Shown piece by piece: positions 24,478 to 36,530 of a stretch of 64,000 nucleotides of DNA. The DNA comes from Rhipicephalus microplus (lineage: Eukaryota > Arthropoda > Arachnida > Ixodida > Ixodidae): positions 34,809,501 to 34,873,500 of the forward strand of contig NC_134701.1 of the NCBI RefSeq assembly GCF_043290135.1. Direction: 5' to 3'. The notes below the pieces were generated by a model. That model was not told the DNA's origin. It was given only the letters and a program-made list of their open reading frames with translations, and did no database searches. Both the position numbers and the translations under genes were made by a program. The number at the start of each line of letters is the position of its first letter. Position 1 is the stretch's first letter.

Positions 24478-24655
24478 TGTGAAGAAGAAAACGAATCGTT
24501 GGCAAGCAACATCGCCACCGCTTGGGTACTGAGGCCTCTCTCACTCGGCTCGTGCTGATCGTCGCCGGCGTCTGCTTGACCGTTGTTCCTCTGTCCCGAT
24601 CGTGTTATCATCGTAGGGCCACCGTCGCAACACACGCCAATAAACCCCTTTTTAA
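24478..24655 (+). repeat. 3' LTR of element C
   Basis: About 178 bp, preceded by the polypurine tract GGCGGGGGAAAT. It differs from the 5' LTR at roughly a dozen positions. The end is set by alignment, since the terminal CA is not kept. Confidence 0.88.
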
Positions 24656-26269
24656 CCTAATGTTTAGAGTCATTTCCCCATCAAAGGATGCGGGGAACGT
24701 AGCCACTTGATAACCAGCCTGAATGGGCTCCTGCTTGAACCTTCGACGAGATTGTCACGATGTAAGACATCTTCATCAAAATGTTCGTCATGTAGTAAGA
24801 AATGATCGCTTGTAAGTTATGTAGATTGAGCCTCTGCACAGTTTCCTCACAAGTCTATTGGTGTCTTCCGAGACCCCGGTGCCGTTAGCAGCAAGGTCCC
24901 AACACCTCAACAACGTTTAGCAGTGTGTGGGATCCTGAACACCTCCCGTTATAACAGCGCGTGAATTCTATTACCGTTTGAATCAACATTACTAGATTTT
25001 AGAACACCTATCGGTCGCAAGGTCTGACGTGCAGTAAGTATCTGACACGCCGTGAACATAGTGGATGCATACGAAATAAGTCAACTAATAATTCCTGCTC
25101 TCGCGAAGTGTTGCACGTGACGGCGCGCGTCCTCGACAAACCTGTTAGTCTAAACTGGTCATCAAAGAGTACTATTGAAGCAACGTTGAAGAAAATGTGA
25201 GATCTGATCTATGAAAGTCTGCAACAAGCCTGGTTATAGGCTTTTGGGAATGGACGTTTATACCAATTTCTACTCTATGACTCCATTTTCACTAGTGACC
25301 TACCTAAATAGGTCCTAACAAACTTTTCAAAAATATCACTGAATGACTTTTGTATCTGGGTTTTTCAAACATTTTCGCAAAAGGCACCCGAAGCGCCTTT
25401 TATGCGAACTACTCCAAGCCACCACGTTTGGGTGCCACAGAAGATGACACTGTCTGCGACTCGGGTGGCTGACTACTGCGGCTGCCAGTGCGCGACAATT
25501 CGCTAGCGTAGCGAGCGTTCTTGCGTGTTCTGCATCGTGTGGTAAACCGTAAATGTGCCACCAATGATGGTTGCAGAGTGCTGTGTTCCGTTGTGTCACC
25601 GACGAGGCTACTATGACTAGAACGGAAAGGTATGTGCGAGAGACCAATGTAAACAAACACACGTGGCGCTAATTTGCCCACAGTGCATGTGCGAATATAA
25701 TTACTGTCGCGGAAGCGCTGCAGGTGTTGTAGTCATCACTTGAATTTTATTTAGAATGCTCTTCCGCACGATAATAGACGCGTTATCGACCGTCCTAATT
25801 GCGTTGCAATGGTCTCCGTACTCGATGCTCGCGACGTGGAATACAGATATCACCTGGTTGTGTGCGGGTATATGGGAAGTACGTTGTTGGTAGGATAGTT
25901 TGGGGCCACGAAGCGTGCGGAATGAATCTCGCCGTTTAATGATGTGAGTGAGGAGGTGGCAGCAATGACGCCAATTCAACGTAGTAGTACGTACGGGGAA
26001 GTTTTCCAAACAGAAGCCTGCTGTTGACAGCCAAGTTATCGTGATGCTTCGGTGGATTTAACTACGATGAGTTTTACAAATCAAGTGCAACGATGTTGAA
26101 GCTGTGCAAAAAGTTTGGTTAGCAAAATGTGTAAATACGCCTGTCTATCCCTTTCGCTTTTCATGGTTGTGAATGCTCGTGTTAGCCGAGCCTGCGAGTG
26201 AAAGGTCATGACTGGCTAAAAAGAATTATCAGCACAACGAAACGTCAAGTGACGGAAAAGAGCATAATA
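24656..26269. other. Intergenic DNA, no gene recognised
   Basis: Only short frames without domains. 25380-25700 is GC-richer and holds minus-strand open frames of about 100 codons with no motif I can name; their composition does not suggest a real protein. Confidence 0.35.
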
Positions 26270-27540
26270 AAACCTTTACAACGAATATTTGCCCGCTTGC
26301 AGCTTATATGCGTGAATGCCGAAACAAGAGAGACATACCGCAAGCTTGGAAATAGGTGATTATGGTGTTCATTCTGAAGGCAGTGAAGAAGATCAGTATT
26401 GAGAATCTCACTGCCATTTCTATCACATCTTCTATTAGAAAATCGATGGAGCACGTCATACAAACAAAACTGGCTAGGTTCATGAAGGATGAAAACTTGT
26501 ACCCTCATGCTATGATAGGCATCAGATCAAACCTATCGACGTACTTATTATGCTACAGTCAAGAAGCAGATAACAGACGAAAAGACTTGACACGTACCTT
26601 CATAATTATGTGCCTGGACGTCTCCAAGGTGCTCGACAATGTCATATGAAGCCTTACTCGAGAACCTAAGTGCGCTAAGCGCAGGCGTCAAGGCACACAG
26701 CTACGTAAAAGACTTTCTCTCATATTACACAGCATGAGAGGGAATTCACTCAAAAACAATAATTTAGAAAATAGAGGAACGTCACAAGGGCCCACACTGT
26801 CTCTGATTCTTCGGTTAGGACGATCGGGCTTCTTAAGAATTTGCACTAGAATCGAAATCCTACCTAACACAATATACGCGGACTACGAGGCGCTGTAAAT
26901 TGACATGAATAAGGACGGCCAAAGTAAAAGCAAACTTCAGAAAAATATATCGAGATAGGGTTGAAATGCTTGGCAGAAAAAATCTGACTGTTTTTTACCA
27001 TAAAAAATGAAAACCAACGATCCCCCCGGAAGTGGTTGTTAAATCGCTTTACGAGTAATTGGCACTGCTATTTCAACCACAGACAGTACTAAAATCCTAG
27101 GGTTGCCCATAAAAGCATGAAAAAACACTGAAACTAACAGGATTCTCGAAGGTAAAGCGCGAACTCCACGTACCACCTTTCCAACAAGAATGCTGGGATA
27201 AAGAAAGACAATCTTTTTAAGTTGGTTCAAGTTTTCCTGACAACCTGTGTTTCATGCGTTGCCCCTTTTCTTCAATTGGGTAAACTGAGAAAGATAAAAT
27301 AAAGTAATTACAAGGACAGGCATCGAAACTGTACTACGGCTTGCCCGAACACCTATACGGCAAAATTTCATTGGCCGGGTGCCTCCATTATTTTAGATTA
27401 GCACATATAGAAGCCACCACGACGTCACAGGATCAAATGCTTCGGAAAAGTTCAACTAGAAGAGAAATCATAGAGTGCATGAGGTTTGAGCCCACGAAGC
27501 CAACGAAAATGCCCTACTCTACCAAAAGGAAATAATTCTA
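26270..27540 (+). pseudogene. Decayed LINE ORF2 reverse transcriptase fragment
   Basis: The degraded frames follow LINE RT order: I-P-Q-A-W-K then K-K-x-S-I-E-N-L-T-A-I-S-I-T-S-S (26340-26430), E-H-V-I...F-M-K-D-E...P-H-A-M-I-G-I-R-S, L-D-V-S-K-V-x-D-N-V (26610-26650), R-G-T-S-Q-G-P (about 26770-26800), and the catalytic box altered to YADY (about 26875). A thumb-like stretch lies near 27220-27330. Both ends are missing. It resembles Jockey/I/CR1-group RTs; clade not resolved. Many stops and frameshifts. Confidence 0.7.
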
Positions 27541-28666
27541 AGAAGCATTCATTCTTCCTTTCCATGTCAATGCTACGAAAAAAGGCTCTTGGCAAAACTA
27601 CTTAGGGTTGTTTTGCAAAAAAAGTTGCACCTTCTCGCAAACAATTTCTTGCTAGTAAAAATTCATGCCGGGTCACGAATTATTTCGAGGAATACCCTAG
27701 CAAAAACTTGAGTGAATTAGCCCTAAAGATCAATGATTTATAACATTCTGTAAAATATCTGGCCAACTCAACAGCCGACACGCCTTTAAGAACTGGGACA
27801 GGCGTTTATTAAAGCTTGCACGAGCCCAAAACGTGAAACAATGGCTTCTCTTTGTCTTCTTTTAACAAGCTCACGAGCTCTCCGCCACACTAGTGACAAG
27901 CTCATCGTTTTTGTCTTTCAGGCTTAAAAGCGTGAAATTCCACACATTCCTGCCCGCGCAATGGTGTCTCGGCTGAACGGCAACGGGCTTTCAATGTTGT
28001 CTATCATGGGCGTTCCTGCTTCCGTTGAATCTATATGGCCTTTATGTGTCAGCCGTCTTTTCAGACTCATCCTTCCCTTGCCGCCGCTTCACTCGCCACT
28101 TAGCATAGAGGCTGATGACTTCCTTTCCTGCTAGTTAATTGATGAAGGTAATCAGGTAAACAAACCTCTCAGCAGAAACTGCATCATCTGTTTCAGCTGC
28201 AGGACCGTTTCGCCGAAATGGTTGAGCGTTGTCCACATGTTTATGTTTACTCTCCTCAGAAGTCAGTACCTCAGTCTTGGCATCGATGTTCGCAGTATTT
28301 TCCATGCATCTGTCTACTTGGCTGAGCAGCAAAAGACGCTCTCGGATCCACTTGGTGGCAGAACGTTCATGGAATTGCAGCTGATCTTGTATTCGTGCTG
28401 CCTGGGAAAGACTGTGCACGGCTGTCCGGGTTCGCCATCTGCATCTCTCTTCCTGTCTTCTTGTGAAAGCAATCGACGCCATGACCTTGCTGCTTTGTTA
28501 TTTTCTGCAACCCAGGCTGGCATAGTTTCATGTCCAACAGCTGTATCTTGAGGAGCAGGTAGACTATGAGTCTGCGTTTCTCCCCTGACGCACGCAACCG
28601 CTAGCGCATCTCATTTAACTCCTGACTTAGTCTCTTCCCTACGTACTATTTCTTCATTTCCTTCTG
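27541..28666. other. No recognisable gene; weak minus-strand frames
   Basis: AT-rich to 28130. Between 28135 and 28600 the minus strand has overlapping frames up to 115 codons whose character slightly recalls a degraded DNA-transposon protein, but no catalytic motif or diagnostic box can be shown. The 3' part probably contains the untranslated leader or LTR of element H, whose edges I could not define. Confidence 0.3.
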
Positions 28667-29721
28667 TGAATCTTTGCTTGTGGTTTCTCGAAGCTCGAGC
28701 TCGTGAGGAAAGGGCCTCAGAAAGATATGCAAGAAGGAACAGATGGAGCTCCAATTACGGATCGAGGAACGCGAAACACAAGCGCCTCTGGAGAGGTTGG
28801 CAGAAAGGGAGGCCAAGAAAGAACAAATGCAGTTACAATTACAGGTCGAGGAGCAGGCCCGATGGACGATCCGATTCACCTCCAACCGACTCAGACTGAA
28901 GCCACCAAAGAGCCTGTCGGGGCAGACATAAATAGACCACCAAGGTTGTCTTTTAATGTCAATCCTCATAAATTTATTCCAGGATTTGATGAAAACCGGG
29001 ATGACCTAGACGCGCATTTAAAAAGGTTTGAGAATGCTATGACGCGACAAGAATGGCCTAGAGACAAATGGGCCAAGGCTCCGAGTTTGTGCCTAAATGA
29101 AGAAGCGCTAAAAGTGTTTGGTAGCCAATTTTCTGAAGATACACTTGATTATGAGAAAGCGAAACTGGCTCTATTACAGCAATTTCGCTTTACAGTGGAA
29201 GGGTACAGTGAAAAGTTCTGCTAAATTAAGCCGCAAGAGGGAGAAATCGGCAGGCAATGCATGGTTAATGAGTTTTTTTGACCGATGGCTGGAAATGTCT
29301 TCAGCAGACAAGAAACACGCGTCAGTTCGTGGCCTAATAACAGCTGAACGGTTCATCAGTACGTGTCATTATCGAGTGGCGCTCTTTTTGGGTGAAAATA
29401 ATTGCCGTAAACTTGAAGAAATGACGGAATTGGCTGATAAGTTTTCAGAGGCACAGTGACAGTCGAACGTGCTTGTTTTCAGCGTAAAAACGGGAAACGG
29501 CATGGCAGTTGGAAGTGGGAGCACTGCCTCTAAAGCTTCAGTACAATGCTTTCTTTGCAACAAAATCGGTCATAAAGCCTCAGTTTGTCGTCTTCGGACG
29601 AAGCAATCTTACTGTGGGCATTGTCGTAGGGCGGGACTGATACCCAAGTTGGCACCAAGAAATCCGCCACGTATAAAAAGGCTTCATGTATTTTGTCCGA
29701 AGAGAACACGAAAGACAATAT
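28667..29721 (+). pseudogene. Element H gag: coiled-coil, SCAN-like capsid domain, CCHC knuckle (frameshifted)
   Basis: The order is a highly charged Arg/Glu/Gln-rich coiled coil (28690-28890), a capsid N-terminal part (KFIPGFDENRDDLDAHLKRF, about 28970-29030, then W-P-R-D-K-W-A), and a SCAN-like dimerisation segment (DRWLEMSSADKK...ITAERFI, about 29280-29350). A zinc knuckle C-F-L-C-N-K-I-G-H-K-A-S-V-C follows at about 29550-29590. Frameshifts occur near 28740 and 29220. In gypsy gags of this kind the SCAN-like fold is the capsid C-terminal domain (family knowledge). The gene stops at the left edge of element D; the protease continues at 34491. Confidence 0.72.
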
Positions 29722-29894
29722 TGTAACGGAAAAGAACAGACGGCGTATCGACGAGGCTGGGAATTGGATATATTCAAAACCAGCGGTAATGGCGTGACCA
29801 GCTTACCAGCGATCGAGCGGAGACAACTTCTACTCTTCTTCGTGAGGCACGCAGGTGCGTCGCCCCTAAAATATCAACATACATGCATGCAGCA
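29722..29894 (-). repeat. 3' LTR of element D
   Basis: 173 bp bounded by TG...CA, flanked on the element side by a GGGGGTTA polypurine tract. Its last 30 bases resemble those of J's LTR. No partner LTR was found at the right end of D. Confidence 0.6.
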
Positions 29895-32800
29895 TAACCC
29901 CCGGCGGCATAAGCGCCGTATCGGCGCATATAAATGTCAACGCCACTAGGATAGTTGTAGGGCTTCAAGCGCAACATTACAATATCGGTAGCCTGTTGGG
30001 CACATGAAGGCGACGGGGTGGCAGGACCAATTTCGTATGTAACCGGAGTAACCACACGAAAAACTATTTATGGACCTGTGTAGCGAATAAGCAGTTTTTC
30101 TGACAAGCTAACATGACGGGTCGGAGACCAGAGCACCATCAAAGAACCGGGCGGAAAGTGTACGTCACGGAGTCGTTGGTCATAAAAATGCCGTTGCACC
30201 TCTTGAGAGGACGAAAGGCGAGTACGAGTGATTTCACGTGCGTGAGCAACCCGAGTGATAGCGTCCATGGCATTACACTGGTCGGTACTGCAAGGGATGG
30301 TATGATGGTGTCTAGAGGCAATGCTGGTTCTCAGCCAAACAGCAGAAAAAATGGAGAGTAACCGGCAGTGTCATGGCGCGAAGCATTGTAGGCAAATGTG
30401 ACGTACGGCAACGCGAGATCCCAGTCGGTGTGGTTGGTAGAAACATACTTATCGAGCATGTCTGTAAGAGTTCGATATAGACGCTCCGTGAGTTCATTGG
30501 TTTGTGGGTCGTATGACGTAGTCAGCTTGTGTCTCGTTTTACAGGACTGCAAGATGTCGGCTATGACCTTCGACAAAAAGGTGCGGCCGCGGTCTGTAAG
30601 TAGCCGCCGTGGGGCTCCGTGTTGCAAAATCACGTCCTTGAGGAGGAAGTCGGCAACCTTTGTGGCGCAGCTTGTTGGAAGAGCTCGTGTGATGGCATAA
30701 TGTGTGGCGTAGTAGGTTGCCACGGCTATCCACTTGTTACACGAGGAAGACAAGGGAAAGTGCCAAGTAGGTCTAAGCAAACGCGGAAGAACGGTTCTGA
30801 CGGAATGTCAAGTGGTTGAAGGCGTCCGGCGGAAAGTGTCGATGGTGTTTTGCAGCGCTGACATTTCTCACGAGACGCAACGTATCTTCTGACTGAGCGT
30901 GTAAGTCCTGGCCAAAAGAAGCGTTGGCGTATTCAGTCGTATTTGCTTGACACACCAAGGTGACCAGCAGTCGGAAGGTCATGAAGTTCATGTAGAACTT
31001 GCGAGCGAAGGTGTTTCGGAGCGACAAGCAGCAGGGCCGGTCCATCCGGCTCAAAACTTTGGTTGTATACAATACCATCGTGATGCTTGAATGAGCGATA
31101 TGACTGATTGGAAAATGGTGATTCGAGGCGCTCAATGATAGCACGCAAGGATGCATCATCACGCTGCTCGTCACTGATGCATGTCATTTGCAAAAAGGAA
31201 AAGACGCAAGGCTCGGTGTCGGCGTCAGGCATAGTGTTCGACTCAGCCACCGGGTAGTGGGACAGGCAGTCTGCGTCCGCATGTAGGCATCCAGACTTGT
31301 ACGTCATCGTATAGATATACTCTTGCAGTCACAGAGCCCAGCGCCCGAGCCGGCCAGTAGAATGTTTCAGTGACGTAAGCCAACATAGCGCATGAGGGTC
31401 AGTTATCATAGAGAAATTTGTGCTTTATAAATATGGGCGGAACTTTGAGACTGCCCAAAGAAGAGGAAAACATTCACGCTCTGTAATGGAATAGTTGCGC
31501 TCAGCAGCTGTGAGGTGGTGGCTAGCGTAGGCGACAGCTCGTGGTATAAAGCCAGGTCGAGTCCCCGTTGGCGTCGGGCTAAGGCGGCTCTGATTCCATG
31601 ACCACTAGCATCGGTTCGGTCTTCTGTCATAGCGGATGGGTCAAAGTTAGCCAATATAGGCGGAGTCGTCAGAAGCTTGATAAGGTGAGAAAAAGCAACA
31701 GCTGGGTCGGTACCCCACGTAAATGTGACGTCTTTTTTCAGAAGCTCTGCGAGGGGTCGAGCGATGGTTGCGAAATCTTTCAAAAACCTTCTAAAATAGG
31801 AACAAAGCCCTACAAACCTCCGGATGTCTTTGACTGACTAGGGACCAGAAGAACTAGTGAATGCAGGAATTTTCTCGGAATCCGGCTGCACACCAGAGGC
31901 GTCGAAGAGGTGGCCCTACACTGTAATCTGCCGACGCCCGAATAGGCACTTCGACGAGTTTAATTGAAGGCCTGCAGTGCGGAATATCTCGAGAATTGCT
32001 GACAAACGCCGAAGGTGGGTCTCAAATGTTGGGGAATATAAAACAATGTCAAGATAAATAAGACATATTGACTATTTGAACCCTTTTAGAGAGAGTCCAT
32101 CATGCGCTCGAACGTGGCTGGTGCGTCGCATAGCTCAAACGGTGTAATCTCGAACTGATATAAGCCATCTGGAGTTACAGCGCCGTCTTCTCTTGGTCCT
32201 TTTCGTCGACAGCGATTCGCCAGTAGCCGGAACATAGGTATATCGAAGAAAAGTATCGAGCGCCACGGAGACAATCGAGAGCGTCAGCGATTTGGGGTAA
32301 AGGGTAAACGTCCTATTTCGTGATTCTATTCAGATGGCAGTAATCTACGCAGAAGCACCACATGCCATCTTTCTTTTTAAGGAGCACAACAGGGGACACC
32401 CGAGGGCTTGTAGAGGGTTCAATGAATCATCTGGCTTGCATCTTGGTGAATTCTTGTTGAATTACTTTACGCTTGGTGGCAGACACCCGGTATGGTCACC
32501 GATGAATGGAATCAGAATCACTTGTGTTAATGCAATGCTTGACGAGTGAAGTCCGGCCGAGGGGACGGCTGTCGATGTCGAATATGTCGCGGTAAGAAGC
32601 CAGGAGGCGTCATACGAGGCGGCTAGCCAGGAGGCGACTTCTCTGGAGTGAAGTCCGAGGCGATCATGGAGCGTAAGGTTGCATCGAGGCACGTGGCATC
32701 CTGCGAGTGATGTGGGTGATCGGGACATACATTTGCCGTAAAACAGGTGACGTGGTAGTCGATTAAGGGTCTTAGCGTGGCGACCAAAATTCCTTGAGGT

Positions 32801-33500
32801 AGCACTTGTTTTATGAAACCGAAATTGATGACAGGTAAATTTGTTCGGTTAGGGGCCATGGTTACGATGAAGTGTGGAACAGTAATGTCACGCACCAGGA
32901 GAACATCAGTAATCGGCGTCACAATATAATCACCGTCAAGCACGGGAGAGGGTGTTGCCAATTCAACGAATGTGAGAGCTTTAGGCGGTATCAGGAAGAA
33001 GTCAGTGGTGCACAGGTTGCTCGGGAGTTCAGGGTGAAAGCCTTGGAGAAGAGGAAGTTCTAGGCAGAGAGTACCGGCAGCACAATCGATCAGGGCAGAC
33101 TGCGGTGATAAGAAGCCTATGCCGAAGATTAATTAGGTCGTGAGGGCAATTTTCAAGTACCGTAAATAAAACGAGGACATGGCGGCTGGCAATGCTAACA
33201 CGAGCTGTAAACATTCGAGCGATGGCCACAGTTCTACCATCAGCTACACGGAGGGCTTTAGTCGCTGCAGGCGTGAGGACGTTTTTGGGTATGCGACACA
33301 GGTGAGCACTCATTATGGATACTTGAGCTACGGTATCAACCAATGCCGTCCAAGAAAAACCATCTACATACACCTCAATCAAGTTCGTATTAGTGGGGAG
33401 CGTCAACGGAGAATTTCGAGCAGTGACACTTGATGCAGCACTGCCTCCCGGAGCTGCATGGTCTAGTTTTCCGACCGAGAGGATCCGTAGTTGACCGGTG
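29895..33500 (-). pseudogene. Element D pol remnants (protease, RT, RNase H, integrase)
   Basis: Protease lies within 33029-33500 with DTVAQVS in place of DTGA-x-x-S. A linker is at 32462-32961. The RT N-terminus is near 32330-32440, and RT C-terminal fragments follow at 32086-32274 (F-E-L-C-D-A-P-A-T-F-E-R). The catalytic box near 32050 reads Y-L-D-I-V, with the second Asp missing. RNase H is at 31406-31783 (TDASGHGIRAAL). The zinc-binding domain is at 30773-31174, the integrase core at 30331-30780 (LLTDRGRTF, YDPQTNELTER), and the C-terminal domain at 29895-30268. Frameshifts separate all the pieces. Confidence 0.82.
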
Positions 33501-34490
33501 ACGAATAGCGGCGTGGTTGGGGCGATGGGTAACGGCGGCGTTGAGGTCACGGGGGCGTTGAGGTCACGGCGTACGAGCGGTGGAGGAGCTGTTAGGGACG
33601 TCGGAAGAAGGGTACACACGACTGGGTCAATAGCGACGGGAGTCCTCGTATGGGCGAGAAAATGACGAAAAAATGAGCTCCAGTTTGAGGGCGTAAAATT
33701 GCTGCGGTCGTAGTGGGAGATATGGCCAGCTCGGTGGCAGCGGAAGTAGATCGGCATGTCGTCTGCAGTTCTCCATTCCGTCGGATTGCGGGATCGCGGA
33801 AGAAAATGTGAGTCATGGCATGGTGCATTTGTTGTCATTGGTCTGCAAGTTGGTCAGGAGACAGAGCAGGCCACAGGAAGACCGAGCTTTGCAATTTCCT
33901 GCCTCATGACAGCTTGAATAACGGAGACCGCGGGAGGCGTGTTTGTGGCGCCATGGTCGAGCGGATGTGGAGGAACTGTTTCCGGACTTGACACCTCAAG
34001 CTCCCGTCGCACTATTCGTGTCACGCTGTCCTGCATGGGTCGTGCGGCACCAAGATCGCTGCAGGTTGATGTAACAGCCGTGTTTGGTAGCTGCGTAAAT
34101 TGTGGCAGAACATGGCAGCTTTTGGCCATTTCGAAGCGGCGGCATTCCTTGAAAATCATATCTACGGTCATGACGTTGGTGTACACGAGAAATTTGAAGG
34201 CGCCGTCCACGATGCCTTTGAGTATGTGGCCCAACTTGTCACTCTCTGTCATTTGCTCGTCCACGTTTTAGCACAACGCGAGCACGTCCTGTATGTATGA
34301 GACATACGACTCAGTTGAGGACTGCACACGAGTGGTGAGTTCTTCTGGCGCTTCCATTTGGCGACCAGATGGGTCCGCAAAGATGTCGCGTTGTCTGTTC
34401 TTGAAGGTGTCCCAGCTGGTGAGCTCGGTCTCATGGGCGTCTAACCAGGCACGTGGGTGCCGTTCAAGTAAAATATTTACTATATTAACT
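33501..34490 (-). pseudogene. Element D gag remnant
   Basis: The minus strand gives A-W-L-D-A-H-E-T-E-L-T-S-W-D-T-F-K-N-R (about 34390-34460), an open capsid segment at 33854-34264 (HILKGIVDGAFKFL), and a degraded zinc knuckle (F-R-C-H-R-A-G-H-I-S-H-Y-D, about 33720-33760) in which two Cys are lost. The N-terminus is missing. Confidence 0.72.
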
Positions 34491-34626
34491 CATCCAGCTG
34501 CGAGGCCTAGAATATGCCGGGGGTAGTAAACACGCAACAAAGGACAACAAATTATCATATGCCAGTTTTCCTGAGTCTCCTAGTTGGTAAGCCCGTCTCC
34601 ATTCTCCCGGATACAAGTAGTAATAT
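34491..34626 (+). pseudogene. Element H protease, N-terminal half
   Basis: Between D and E an open plus-strand stretch reads ...MPVFLSLLVGKPVSILPD followed by T-S-S-N. This is the beginning of an aspartic protease domain in which the catalytic D-T-G is altered to D-T-S. It runs straight into E's left target duplication and resumes at 39992. Confidence 0.65.
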
Positions 34627-34780
34627 TGACACAAAGACACAGGTACGCAGGTACAAAATAGGGCATTTACTTTCGTAACCCAAGGGCCCGAAATGCGAAC
34701 ACCAGAGCATGCGCACACAGGACTACTTCGTTGTCCTCCTCAAAGGCTGGCTACTATAGTTGCCAGCCTACCTTGCGTTA
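34627..34780 (-). repeat. 3' LTR of element E
   Basis: 154 bp starting TGACACAAAGACACAGG, homologous to 39844-39991. Preceded on the minus strand by the purine tract AAAGGGGGAAAT. The terminal CA is mutated to TA. Confidence 0.9.
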
Positions 34781-34907
34781 ATTTCCCCCTTTCAAGAGCG
34801 ACCATTCTGGTCGATTGAGATGCTAGAGGTGGCCATGAAAAAAAAAATCACGTCAACGAAAAAGAAGGCCACGCTGTTGTGCATAATAAGGAAAAAATTC
34901 GAAGTGT

Positions 34908-36530
34908 TCATAACTGGCGGGCGTGGTATGGTTTCATCCGTACTACGTGGACTACTTCTAGACGTGGATGTCTTCGGTTTAAACTGGTGTCGGAGCTTCG
35001 GGGAACTACCTCGTAATTCACGTCACTGAGGCAGCGCACAACTTCATAAGGGCCAAAGTAGCGTCGTAATAGCTTCTCCGAAAGCCCACGATGTCGAACT
35101 GGTGTCCACACCCATACATAGTCACCTGGTTGATAGTGGACGTTCCTTCGACCTTGGTTGTAACGGCGAGCGTCGATATCTTGCTGCGCGCGAATGCGGT
35201 TCCGTGCAAGCTGACGGGTTCCCTCGGCTTCCTCGACGAAGTCGTCAACGCTGTCATTTTCGCTGTTGTCCTGGTCTACGGGGAGCATAGCGTCTAATGG
35301 TGTTGTGACGCGACGGCCATACACAAGCTCGAATGGTGTTAAATCTGTGGTCTCTTGTACAGCGGTGTTATAAGCAAACGTGACGTACGGCAAAATTTCA
35401 TCCCACGTTTTGTGCTCTACATTAACATACATAGATAGCATGTCGGCCAGTGTTTTTTTAACCTCTCCGTGAAGCCGTTCGTTTGGGGATAATAAGCTGT
35501 TGTTTTCCGGTGGTTGGTGTGCGTCAGCTTGGTGACTTGTTGCAATAACTCTTCCGTAAATGCTGCTCCGCGATTGGTTATAAGAACAGCAGGTGCACCA
35601 TGACGCAAAACAATGTCGTGGACAAAGAATCTGGCGACTTCAACTGCAGTTCCCTGAGGCACGACTTTGGTTTTTGAAGCGAGTCAGATTGTCGGTTGCG
35701 ACGATTATCCACTTATTTTCTGAGAACGACGTAGGAAACATACCAAGAAGATCCATTCCCACTTGCAGAAATGATGATCGAGGTGGATCTAAAGGTTGGA
35801 GGAAACCGGCGGGCTTTGCGGATGGAACATTACGCCTCTGACAGTCACGGCAGGGGCGAACATAGCGCTTAACGGACGAATACAGCTGTGGCCAATAGCA
35901 CTTCTGTCGGATGCGCGCTAATGTCCTAGCAAGGCCTAAGTGACCGGCCGAAGGATCGTCGCGGCACGCCTGCAAAGCTTCCTCACGCAGTGCCGTTGTA
36001 ACAGCGAGGAGGAACGTTTCCTTGCTGCTCTCAAGATTTCTCTTGTAGAGAACATTGTTCCGCAGGCAATACGTTGTTAAACCACGCGAGAGCCGGCGTG
36101 GGACGATAACGTCTTCTCCTTGAAGATGCTGGATAACAGGAAGTAGCTCAGTGTCCTCACGTTGAAGCTCAGCCATTACCACCGCATCGACGATGCCAAG
36201 AAACGGTAAACCTTGTTCAGTGTCAGATGACGTCGGGGAAATAGGAACACGAGACAGGCAGTCAGCATCTGTATGTTTATGTCCTTATCGGTAGACCATC
36301 GTTATGTCGTACTCTTGACGGCGGAGGCTCCAGCGGGCGTGGCAGCCTGATGGATCCCGTATATTGGCAAGCCAACAGAGCGAATGGTGGTCACTGATCG
36401 CTTGAAATGGCCGGCCGTATAGGTAGGATCGAAACTTGCTAATGGCCCAAACGACTGCTAGGCACTTTTTTTCTGTGGTAGAGTAATTAGTCTCTGCTTT
36501 TGTGAGACTTCGGCTCGCGTAAGCAATCAC
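34908..36530 (-). pseudogene. Element E integrase and RNase H end of Pol
   Basis: On the minus strand RNase H lies at 36285-36530 (L-T-K-A-E-T-N-Y...K-K-C-L-A-V-V-W). The integrase zinc-binding region is at 35640-36182 (GHLGLARTL...CRDCQRRNV), the core at 35417-35662 (second Asp region ITNRGAAF with the Asp changed to Asn; YYPQTNGFTER), and a long open C-terminal part at 34908-35441 with VYGRRVTTPLD, GPYEVV and HVVRMKPY. Three frameshifts separate the pieces. The D-to-N change in the DDE triad would inactivate integration. Confidence 0.88.

Larger units (their letters stand above)
19348..24655 (+). mobile_element. Ty3/gypsy element C, decayed
   Basis: A full-length gypsy on the plus strand: LTRs at 19348-19521 and 24478-24655, primer-binding region ATTGGTGGAGGGTGCTGAC right after the 5' LTR, gag at 19622-20878, pol to 24443, and a polypurine tract GGCGGGGGAAAT before the 3' LTR. 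It belongs to the same family as element F (55632-60930), which lies in the opposite orientation 31 kb away. Over a dozen stops, several frameshifts and visible LTR divergence make it inactive. No clear target duplication was found, and the final bases of the 3' LTR (TTTTTAA instead of TTTTCA) look mutated. Confidence 0.93.
29722..34490 (-). mobile_element. Ty3/gypsy element D, 5'-incomplete, inserted in element H
   Basis: Minus-strand gypsy. A 3' LTR is at 29722-29894, pol remnants run to about 33500 and gag remnants to about 34490. The LTR end (CGTCGATACGCCGTCT...GTTACA) closely matches the LTR end of element J (63710-63748), so D, J and G are one group. The polypurine tract is GGGGGTTA. 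The 5' LTR and gag start are missing or unrecognisable, so the right edge (34490-34515) is uncertain. It lies between H's gag and H's protease. Confidence 0.8.

Noticed and set aside
24478..24655. Target duplication for element C
   Set aside because: The sequences next to 19348 and 24655 do not match, and the terminal bases of the right LTR are mutated.
25336..26009. Minus-strand frames of about 100 codons as host genes
   Set aside because: No motif, no splice-site support, composition like random frames.
28135..28600. Degraded pogo/Tigger-like transposase on the minus strand
   Set aside because: A vague resemblance in a few residues only; no DDE residues or helix-turn-helix could be shown.
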